Source: UBA2031 sp037189985
GTDB taxonomy: Bacteria > Pseudomonadota > Gammaproteobacteria > Pseudomonadales > Moraxellaceae
Length of the DNA stretch: 64,000 bases
Reading direction: 5' to 3'
NCBI GenBank assembly: GCA_037189985.1
Contig: JBBCJX010000003.1
Span: 124,001-188,000, forward strand
Under the pieces are notes generated by a model that saw only the letters and a program-made list of their open reading frames with translations, was not told where the DNA came from and ran no database searches. A program made the position numbers and the translations under genes. Every line of letters starts with the position of its first letter. Position 1 is the first letter of the stretch. Shown here piece by piece: positions 15,101 to 27,100 of this stretch.

Positions 15101-18100
15101 CGTCGATTTCCAGCGCGACAACCAAGGCCGCATCGAACGCATTATCTACACCCCCGCTGCACTCCCTCTCCCTCTGGGAGAGGGTTGGGGTGAGGGCAAC
15201 CCTTCACTGTCCATCGCCTACCGCTACACCGCCACCAACCAACTCCTGCTCGCCCGCGAACTCGGCAGCGCAAGCCTCGGCATCCCCTATGCCTACGTGG
15301 ACGACGGCCATCTCATCACCACACCCATCACCGCCAACCTGGGCTCCGCCATTCAGTGGACCACCACCCAAGGCGGCGGACAGTGGAGCGGCAACCTGAC
15401 GGCAAGCACCACGCTTGCCTTCACCGTGCGCGACAGCGAACTCGCCTCCACCGTGCACGTGCCCGGCAGCCAGGGCGCCGTACTCTATGCCCTGCAGGGC
15501 AGCCTGCCCGTAGGCGCCAGCCTCAGCGTGACCGGCGCCCAGGTAGTCGGTCAGACCACCGTCAACGGCATCACCACCGTGCTGATCCGCGCCACCACGG
15601 CGGGCGTCAAGCTCATCCAGCTTGCCGGCTCGGGCAGTGCCACGCTGTACCTCAGTGTTGCCGGGGACCTCAATCGCGACGGCAAGGTGGACGGTGCCGA
15701 TTCGGCGCTGTTCAGTGCGCCCGGACAGGCAGCGGTTGCCGATATCAATGGCGACGGCCTCATCAACAGCACCGACCGCCAGCTGCTCTACGCCAACCTC
15801 GGCTTCCAGGCCAACCAGGCTCCGGTGGCTATGGCAGAAAATGGAAGCAGCACGGTCAAGACCCACACCGGCCTTGCCGCCCACACCAACCTCGACACCC
15901 TGGCGCAAGATTTCGAGGGCGATACTCTCTTCTGGCGCGTGCTCGGCAGCAGCCACGGCGTGGCAAAACTTAGCGCCGATGGCCAAACCCTGATCTTCCA
16001 GCCAGAAGCAGGCTACAGCGGTGCCGCCAGCATCACCCTCCAGGCCGACGACGGCTTCGCCGCCAGCCAGCCCATCACGGTGAATGTGAACGTCAGCGGT
16101 GCCCGCCTCATCGCGATACACCTGCAAGACCTGCCCTCGTTGCGCCCCGGCCAGTTCGCGCAGGTACGCGCCACGGCCGACTTCGCCGATGAGTCTGGTG
16201 TCGTCATCACCAACCCGACCTGGCTCACCCTTACACTGGCCGATCTCGGCAGCATGGGAGGAGTGGGAGGCAACTCAGTGGTTGTCGACGACAGCCGCGA
16301 CACCGTGCGTGCAACCGGCTCCGGCCCGGCGCTCATTATCGCCACGCGCATCGACAGTGACGGCCGCACCGTGCGTGCCGTGCTGGCCGTCAATGCGCAG
16401 GCCGTACCGGATTACAGCGACGAGGGTGAAGGCGGCTATGAAGACTCCCTCGCTATCCAGCCCGACGTTTATCCCGGCACGCTCACTCTGACGCCAAGCA
16501 GCACACGTCAGCTCAAGATTCATGTCCTTGACTACAACACTGGCAAGCCGGTCGACGTTCACACGGCTTCGCCGGGCAGCTACAGCGGCACACGCTATTT
16601 CGTGAGCGATGAAAGCATTGCCACTGTCAGTGCAGATGGCCTCATCACGGCCCACGCCGAAGGCCGCGTCACGATTTCCATCGTGCATCTGGGCAGCGTG
16701 CTGGATGAAAACGGCAATCCGGTTGAGCAGGCCATTGGCCAGACCAATATCGTTCTAAATGTACGGGCGGCTCAATTGGTCGATAATGACGCCTCTACTT
16801 CCACGCCCTTACGCATCGTGCTGGCAGCAGGGCAGGGCGGTGCCATCGTGGCGGCCACTGGCGAAACGGTTCTAGTTGGAGAAGGCGTTTTGCAGGGAGA
16901 AACGGCCGTGGGTATTGAGCGCCTCGACCTCGGGACGCTCACGGCCACGGTGGGCATGCCGCTTCCCGGTCAGGGTCTGATGACCACTGATACCAATGGC
17001 AATACCCGGCCGCAGCCTGATTTGTTGCAGGCGCTGGGTGCATTCAGACTGGATATCGAAGGCGAAAGTACAGCGGGTTATCCCCTGCAATTTGCCATTC
17101 CGATGCAGACCGGTTCTTCGCAATTCACGTTAGCGCCCCGCGCACCGGGCGCGGGTGAAGACGGTTTGGTTCACGCCGGCGACGAAGTCTATTTCTTCAA
17201 GCGCGGCACGCTGCTGGATGAAAACGGCCAGCAGAAAGACGTCTGGTGGCTGGTGGATAACGGTTTTGTCGGTGAAGACGGCATTGCCCGCACGGCCAGC
17301 CCTCCTTATGCCGGTGTGCTCAAGCCGGGTGAATACATAGTCAGCCGCCGTATAGAGAATGGTCAGCTTGTCGAAGTGCGTGGGATGCGTAATCAAGTCT
17401 CGTATGACCCGATGACGATGATTGCCATCAGCTCCATCGGAGCGGCGGCAGCGACACAGATGGCTTCGGGTACGCTAGGCGGACTGATGCTGGGTATGGA
17501 GGGCATGGCAGCTTTGATGCTACTACCTACCCTTGGTGGTGCCTTGTACACCTATACCTACGGGCAGGCTGTCACGCCGTTGTTGACCATTACCGAGTTG
17601 CCTCCTGGCACACCAGGTGATTTGTACCGGGTGGACACAACTCCTTTCCGTGGTTCTCCCATTGATACCAATGGTGTGACCAAGCCTGTTATTGATGCCA
17701 ATTCTGTCACGTTTAACAGGGAAACCCGTTCTTACGAGTTCAAGCTACAAGGCTTCGATCCACAATCCATCTATCGCGCTATCAATCCCAACAACGTCAG
17801 TTTGAGTCAGATTCCTGCTGACCAACTTCCTTGGGCGGAAATCCGGTTGTTTGCCAACGGAAAAATGATCGGCAAGACGCCAGTGCTACTGAGTACCCTC
17901 ACAGATACCTTGCGCGTGGCGATACCGGATCATTACGCAGCCGGTGATGTGACCATGCAAATTGTCGTGGGATATGCCATTGGAAGGGTGGTCAATGAAA
18001 TTGGTGGGGTTATAACGACTGACCAAGTGTTGAGCAGTAACAAAGTTGGCCTGAAAGCTACAGGCAGTTTCAGCGTTACTTTGGCGCGAGAAGGGCTAAC

Positions 18101-21100
18101 GGTATTCCGCAAACAGGAAGATGGCAGCACGACCACTGCTGGAACCTTGGCGCTCGACGATAGCGTCGCCACGGAATACTTGCTGGGCAACAAGGTGGAC
18201 GGCGTAGCCATCACCAAAGATGGCACACGAGCTTATATTGCCGGCAATGGCAAAATTTATGTGGTGGACCTGCTTGCCATGCGGCTCTTGCCGACCATTC
18301 TCCTGCCAGAGAGCGTGAATGTAACCAGCCTCCTGATCAACCCGACAGGCAATCGTTTGTTCGTCGCTACCGGCAGTTCCGTCGTGGCAGGTAGCTACGC
18401 TCTCATGGCACTGGATATTGATCCAGCCAGTGGGGGTTATCACAGGAGCTGGCTGACCCTGCAAAGCAACATGCTCGCGCCACAGGCCAATCCCTACGGC
18501 TTTGCCGGTATGCAGATCACGGCAGATGGCAAAACCCTGATTGTCGCTGCTCCCCAATCGGCAGACCTTCCTAATGTGTTGGCAAATAGAAGCCAGGGCA
18601 ATGTGTATGTCATTGACCTGTACAACGGCCTCAATCTGCAAACTGGTATAGTGGCGGCAGCTAGCGTCATCAAGACGGAGATCAGCGGTAGGACTGGCAT
18701 CAATCCGCGCTCCATCATAGCTATGACTGCAAGTGGTGGATTGGTATCCAATAATCAGTTTCTAGTGACTAGCACTGGCAGCAATAGTAGTGGATTGGGG
18801 GCACTCAAGATTGAATACAGGAACGGCAAGCCCGCTAGTGCCAAGCTTGCCACCATTGATCTTTCGCAAGTCACGGGAGACATCAAGAGCGAGCGGCTCA
18901 ACATCCAGCGTGCCTTTGATGCTGTACTAGTCGAGAAAGATGGCGTGCAATGGGCCATTGTCTCCGACGACAACCGCCCATGGAACGACGCTTATTATCA
19001 AGCGATGTGGGAAGCCCCCATGGTCGTTACCAGCGTAATGGGCGTGCCACTTTCGGTAGCGGGTGGCAGCGTAGATGCCAAGTCGGTTCTGGTCGGTGGC
19101 AAATTAGGTTTTGTCCGTGATCCCTTTGGTGAGGCTGAATATATTGGCGCCACCTCGCCCGATGCTGCCGCGTTGACTGGTACCCCCTCGGCAGGCGTGG
19201 CCTATCGAGACATGAGTTTGAACGGTGATTATCTCGTCGTGAACACTTTTGGTGAGTACATGGCGCAGGATGGTGTATCTACCGAGTTCAAGATGGGCAA
19301 TCTCGTTTTCAGCCTCAGTCGGCTTTTGGATTTGGCGGTTACACAAGCCAGCAAGGATTATCGTCTGCAAGTTGGCTTGGGCAAGGAAAAGCCCGCTGAC
19401 CCGCCCCCAGTGGAAGCTATAGGTCAACCATTGCTGGAGCAGAATGGGGAGGAGCCAAAAAGCTGGATTGGTATTTTAACAAGTGAAGTTATTAACGCTA
19501 TTAATACAGTGAAATCTTGGTTATCACCCGATGTTGATAATTCTATTTTTCGACCGGGAGATATATATGTTTTTGACATGGCTAAAATATTGGCTGAATT
19601 GGCTGATTCTTCAAATAATAGCGATGATGCTAAATTTTTCCGAAAAAACTATCAGGATATATACAATGAACTAAAAGATAAGAGTGTGGGGTCTATTCGT
19701 GACCTGATTTCCGAGGGCGGATTAACTGGGTTTGGCTTGGATGCCAAAGAAATTGAGGATCTTACAAGCTCTTTGATAAGGGATGGACGTATTCGGTTGG
19801 TTACAAAAGATGGTAATGCTGTCAGAGCGTCAACGAATACAGAGGCTGTGAAGAGGCTTCTTAGTGTGAGTGCTGTTGACCGGGAGTATGGTTATGACAC
19901 AGAGGGTGGAGCATTAGATTTTGGTAAAACCGGAAATATGGTGATGTATCGCTACATTTCACAAGAAGAAATTGATTTGTTGCGCTCTGGTGGGGTTCTG
20001 GAGAGTGTCAAATACAAATTTACGGTAAGTTTCACACTGAATGGCAAGGTAGCCAGTATCGGATACAACGTAACCTCGCAGGATGCTCCAGAAAGAGAAT
20101 CAGGAACACCGGTCGGTAAGCGGCCAGCAAATAACCCGGGATATAGTCAAATACATTTGAAAGGTGAAGTAAAAGCTAATGGCAGAAATAATGACGTCTT
20201 GGATGTGCTTAAGGTGGAGCAGCGGTTAAGGTATTTGGGGTATGGCATTAACCCTCTGATTGCAGGGAGTGGTGAAATAACGATTAATGGAAAATTGGAT
20301 GCAAAGGAGGCAATTGCTCTTCAGCTTTTTGAAAACATAGTGAGTGGAAAGCCAGCATTTGGCTACGATCTTGCTAGAAATGGAAGTATGGTTTTCGTGA
20401 GAGGCTCCAATGCCAATGTCACCATTGGCGGTTCGGGAATATATCTTGATTGGCTCAATGCCGTTAATGCGCCTCATTGGATGCAGCTGTTTGATTCCAA
20501 TAAAAATACCTCATTGAATAAAGTGGAGAATGTGGGGAATGGTTGGAAGACGACCATGACAGGTGCCAGTTATGGCACGAGTTGGCTTTACGATTTGATG
20601 CTGGGAGCTGCCCAAGAATCCTATGCCATGGGTGGAGGGACTCTACGGGCCCCCTTATTGTTTAGTGGTACTGATATTTTGGGGATGATACTCAGGCTGG
20701 GAGTGAGTGAGCAGTATATTTCAAGAATCAATCAGGCCAAAGTACAGCGTTCGGACGAAGTTGTCATAGAGCAGACAGATTACAGACAGAGTAGCTGGGA
20801 TCTGAGTCGTGCTATTGGGTTAGCCGATCGTATTAATCAGCTTACTGGTACGATGGGGCAAGGCGAGGTACTGAAGGATTTTATCGCCGTTTATGAAGCT
20901 GGTCAGAAAAATAATGGCGTGAGCCTCGGTAGTTTGGTTCGTATTGGCGGTATGGGGTTGGGATATGACTATCGTTTGACCGAGGGCACTTTGGCTGGGC
21001 TGATATATCAAGCTGCTAATGCAAACAGCAATTTAATGTCAGTCGAGGATGCGCGTGCTTGGGCGAAAGCCATGCAAGCCAGCTTTGAGCGTTTTGGCAT

Positions 21101-24100
21101 CACCAAAAGTTCTAGCTCGAATGATGGCTCTGCCAAATATGACCAGCGAATTGCTGCATTTCTCTCGCAGGCTTTATATGAAACTGGATTTTTAAAGGAC
21201 TATATAGAAGATCCTGGTAGATACAGTAAAAGCAACATTTCCACGCCACAAAATAAAAAAGGCGTTGCTAATCCCATGTATAAGAATGGGCGCTTCTTAA
21301 AGGACTCTGGGTATGTTGATGTTAATGGTAAGAGACTAAATTGGGCGGAATTTATTTTTGATACAGGGCTGACGAAAGAGCAGCGTGCGCAATGGATAGC
21401 AGCTATTGGCTATGCCAGTTGGCCTGGAACAAAAAAACCTGTTGGCAATTCGGATAGGCTGCCTACTTCATATTTGGATGATCCATCTAAATTTGATGGG
21501 TGGATATACAGAGGTATGGGGCTCTTTCATCTGACGGGGAAGGAGAATTTTGATCAATTTGCCACTTATTATTATGGCAAGGGAACGTCTGGCTACGACA
21601 ATTTCATGGAAGACCCCTATTCGTTTTTTCAGCAGTCCTTTGAGGGGGATAAGAAATTACTGGTAGATGCTGCAAGTTGGTACTTTAGTGTTTACAAAAA
21701 TTTAAACGGTGTTGCGGATGGTCTTCAAGGTTCGGTCGACTTAATTTCTAAGATGGTGGCACCATTCGTAAATAATTCTTGGGCGACGCGTAATGACATA
21801 TACAATAATGCTCTTGGTTTTTCTCAAGAAGGTAATCCATATGAAAATTTACGTTATGCACTTTGGCAGCTGGGAGTTAATGCTACTAATGTTGATGATA
21901 ACCCATTAGATGCAAAGACGTATGAGGGTGCTTTTGAAATAAAACTTAAGGTTCCTGGCGCTCCTCAGTCCATCCAAGGCTCTTTGTGGCAAAAGGCCGC
22001 GTTGTCGGAAGTGACTATGTCTCCGATAGATGCGGCTCCATCGATTAAGTCAGGAGATATGATGGCATTCCTCGTTGATGTAGATGCTGTAGTACCTTAT
22101 GGAGCATTTGATTATGTACAGCAAGTCGCAAGTGTTGAGCAAAGAAGAGGAGTACAATCAGAGGCTCTTATCGCTACTGTTGGGCAATGTATGGGGTTAA
22201 GGAGTTGGGAGGAGGGTGCAGGAGTTTTCTTGGCGCCTATTAGTGCCTCTGATATCAATATATCTTGGAATGACGTAAGAAATAAATCCGTACGCTATCA
22301 TGTTATCCAGAAACCAAAGCATGGTCATCTGGAGATAGATCCAGAATTTCCTAGCAGAATGTTCTATACGCCTGACGAGAGTTTGTCGGGAAAAGGTTCT
22401 GATTTCTTTATTTTTGATACGATTACCAGAAAGGGAATTATTCGTGTTCATCAATATATTGTTGGACCCGAGTATGGAGATAATTGGGTCACATGTGAGG
22501 GGGTAGGAGCGGGACGTATTCAGTGGCGTATTTCTTCCGAGAATGGCTCTTCTTTAGGAGCTGAGGATTATCTTCTTACTGCACAATCTCTCTTTGGTCA
22601 AATAAAGGGTTTTGGCTCCATCAATCTTTCATTTGGGATGGAGAGTTTGCCTGGGCAATCCTTGGGGGAAACGAAGGGTTCCAACATCATTCTGGATATT
22701 GATGCCGCCGGCCACGGCTGGTACTTCGACTGGCAAGGCACCGGCGACGATTGGCTTCCCACCTCCAATCCCTACGAATGGATGGCCCGCCCCGGCAGTG
22801 CCGCCGAAGGCCGCATGGATTTCCTCTCTGTCTTCCTGCACGAATACGGCCATGCCCTGGGCATGGAGCATTCTCACGACAGCCACGATCTGATGGCCGC
22901 CACCTTGCAGCCGGGTGTGCGCCGCTTGCCTTCGGCGGAGGACATGGCGTTCTTCCAGGCCGTGAATGGCATGGCAGAGCTGGCTGCCAATACACCGCAA
23001 CCCTATTCACCCTTTAGCCCCTTTACTCCGGATGTGCCGCTGCCACTCAGCATGAGTCTGGTGCTGGCGGGGATTCGGCGGCGGTTTGGCAATGTGGGTA
23101 CTGATGGCGGACAGACCCTGACCCAGGCCCTCCCTCAAGGGGAGAGGGGGAATATGGCGGTGCAGTATCACATTGCGGCCAATCCGCAATTGCTGCCGCT
23201 GACCGGGCAGGGCAATGGTTGGGAATACACGGGCGCTGTGGAGTTTGCAGACGGCGGTGCCGTGCTGCATGAAACGGCGGGCAGCCAGACCCGCCTGAAT
23301 CAGGTCTTCACCGTTGGCCCCAATGACCGTTACCTCAGCTTCACCGTGAATGCCACACTGGGTGACCAGGCCAACGGCCCGGACGATGCCTTTGAGGTCG
23401 CGCTGCTGGATGCCAACACCGGTGCCAGCCTGTTGGGTCAAACCGGCCTCACGCACAACGATGCGTTGATCAACCAGCAGGCCAATGGCACGGAGCACAA
23501 GGCAGCCGCGGTTACCCGGCAGGACAATGCCGATGGCAGTTTCACCTATCTCGTGGATCTGGCCGGTATCCCTGCCGGTACGGTATTGAACCTCAGCTTT
23601 GACCTGATCGGCTTTGGTCGCGGCGCAGAAGCAGCCAACAGTCAGGTGGTGATCCGTCATCTGCATGTGGGTGGCGGTGTGCAGGAAGCGCGTGATGACA
23701 GCATTACCACTGCGGAGGACACACCGGTCCTGCTGGATGTGCGAGCCAATGATGTGGGAGCCGATCAGGCCGGCATCATGCCGGTGCTGGTTACGGCACC
23801 CCTGCATGCCATTGTCGAGCTGACGGATGAGGGTCAGTTCCGCATCACACCGGCTGCCGACTGGTTCGGTACAGACAGCTTTACCTACGCACTGAGCGAC
23901 GGTGTCACCACCTCCAATACGGCCACCGTCACCTTCACCGTAACCCCGGTGAACGATGCGCCCGTGGCGCAGGATGTACAGGCTGCCGTGGAAGAAGATG
24001 GCCGCCTCACGCTGGACCTGCTGGCGGCTGCTCTCGATGTGGAGGGCGATACCCTCAGCGTGGCCATTGTGGCCGGCCCGCAGCATGGTCTGCTTGTGCA

Positions 24101-27100
24101 GAATGCCGATGGCACTTTCACCTACACCCCGAATGCCGATTTCAATGGCACAGACAGTTTCACCTGGCAGGTGAGCGACGGCGAACTGGATTCCGGCATC
24201 GCCACCGTGACGATTGCCGTGACGCCGGTCAACGATACCCCTGTGGCGCAGTCGCTGGTCGTGACCACGGCGGAAGACACGACGGTTGCCGTCAATCTGG
24301 CCGCACTGGTCAGCGATGTGGACGGTGATGCGCTGGTCCTCAGCCTGGGCAGTTTGCCGCAGCATGGCACGGTCACGCTGGAAAATGGCGTGGCCACCTA
24401 TGTGCCTGTGGCGGATTACTTTGGCAGCGACAGCTTCAGCTACCTTGTCAGCGATGGCATCACCAGCACAGAAGGCATCATCACGCTCACCATTACACCG
24501 GTGAACGATGCGCCTGTGGCCAAGCCCGTTGCGGTCACCACACTTGAAGACGAGGCACTCACCTTCACCATTCCCGCGCTGGTACTCCCTCTCGCTCCGG
24601 GAGAGGGCTGGGGTGAGGGAGAGCCGACCTCCGGTGCCTGGGATATCGACAGCGAAACGCTCACGTTCACTTTCAGTGAGCCTGCTCACGGCACGCTCAT
24701 CCACAACCCGGATGGCAGCTTTACCTATACGCCGTTTGCTGATTTCAACGGTGTTGAGCAGATCACCTATACCGTGAGCGATGGCGAGCTGAGTGCCAGC
24801 AACATACTGACGATTACCGTGACCCCGGTGAATGATGCGCCGGTGGCAGGAAACATCAGCGTGACCACGGATGAAGACGTTGCCCTGCCGCTGAATCTGC
24901 TGGCTTCTGTCAGCGATGTGGACGGCGACGTGTTGCAGGTAATTGCCTGGAGCAGTCCGTTGCTGGGGACACTGTCACAGGATGACGAAGGCCGCCTGGT
25001 CTACACGCCCCATGCAAATGTGCATGGCACCGACCAGTTTACCTATACAGTAAGTGACGGCATCACCACGGCAACAGCCACGGTAACCATCAATGTACTG
25101 CCGGTGAACGATGCACCGGAAGCTCGTGATGACAGCGTGACGCTGGCCGAAGATGGCCAGGTGACTATCAATGTGCTGGCCAATGACTTTGATGTAGATG
25201 GCGATGCGCTTACCTCCCATCTGGTCAGTGGCCCGCAGCACGGCACTTTGCTGCACAACAGCGACGGCACCTTTACCTATATTGCCCATGCCGATTATTT
25301 CGGTGAGGACCGCTTCACGTATCGCGTGAACGACGGCGAACTGGATTCCGCGGTGGCTGAGGTGCGCATCACCGTTACTCCTGTAAATGATGCTCCCATC
25401 GCCAAGCCCGTTACGGTCACCACACTGGAGGACGAAGCACTTACCTTCACCATTCCCACACTGGTGCTTCCTCTCCCTTGGGGTGGAGGCGAACCGACCT
25501 CAGGCGCCTGGGATATAGACAGTCCCCACCTCGCCTTGACCGTGAGCAACCCACTGCACGGCATGCTCATTCGCAACCCGGACGGCAGCTTCACCTACAC
25601 GCCCTTCGCGGACTTCAACGGCGTGGAGCAACTCGTCTACACCGTGAGTGATGGCGAGTTCAGCGTCAGCAGCACCCTGACCATCACGGTGCTGCCCGTG
25701 AACGACGCGCCGGTGGCAAGCCCCATCACTGCCACCCTGCTGGAAGACGGTAGCGTGGTGCTGGACCTCATGGCCGCCTCTACCGATGCAGATGGCGATG
25801 CGTTGACCACACATATCGTGAACGGCCCGCAGAAGGGCAGCCTGGTGCGCGGCGTGGATGGCCGTTATGTCTACACACCGTTTGCCAACGTGAGCGGCGA
25901 AGACAGCTTCAGCTATGCAGCGTACGACGGCAGCTCCACCTCGGCGCCAGCCTTGGTGCGGCTGGTCATCACGGCCGTGGCGGATGCACCTACGCTCTCC
26001 TTTGGCAGTGGCACCGGCGATGTCTCGCGTGAACTGTTCCGTACTGGTTGGGAGTCGGTCAGCAACAACACCAACACATCAACCCTGGTACAGCAGAGCA
26101 CGTTGGACGGCTGGACGCTGATCACCCGCCCGGACCCGACTTGGGGAGGCGCCAACGGTTTTGAAGTCTGGAGCACGGGCGACAAGATGGCCGACAACCT
26201 CGGCATCTTGCGTACCGTGTCGGCTGCCGCCGGCAATGGCAAGAACTGGTTGGAACTGAACAGTGCTGGCCTCAACCAGAGCCAGACGTTGGGTATTTCA
26301 CGGCAGATGGAAACGGTGGCCGGAGCCAGTTATGTGCTGAGTTTCGATTACGCGGGCCGTATTGGATACAGCACGGATTACACCCGCATTGGCATTTATG
26401 TGGATGGGGTGAAGGTTGCCACCTATGCCAATACCAGCCCCAACTCGGCGCTGAACTGGCAGGCTTTGGAGTTCAGTTTCATCGGCAAGGGCGGTGTGCA
26501 GGAAATCCGCATCGTCTCGGAGGCTACGCGCCAGGATATCAATGGCCGTGGTGCAATGATCGACGACATCGCCCTCATCGAAACGGTCCCGCGTAATACG
26601 GGTCTGGAAGACACGGCGATTCGCCTCTCCACCATCCAGGCGGCGCTGACGGACACCGATGGCTCCGAGGTGCTGACCCTGGCCATCGAGGCGATTCCGT
26701 CCGGTGCCATGCTCACTGATGGCACGCGCAGCTTCACGGCCACGGCAACCCAGAACCGCGCTGACATCACGGGCTGGAACCTCGCCAATCTGCGTATTAC
26801 GCCCCCGGCGGATTTTTATGGCCAGATGCCCCTGCTGGTGGTGGCAACCTCGACGGAGCAGTCCAACGGCAGCGCCAGCAGCACTTCGGCGGTACTGAAC
26901 GTAACGGTGCTGCCGGTCAACGATGTGCCGGTAGCCGTCAACGACAGTGCCACGGTCAAGTCTAACCAGACCGTGCGCATCGACGTGCTGGCCAACGACA
27001 TCGACGTGGATGGCGATGCGCTCACGACGCTGCTCGTCAGCGGCCCCAAGAAGGGCACGCTGACCCGCAATGCGGATGGCAGCTTCAGCTACAAGAGCAA

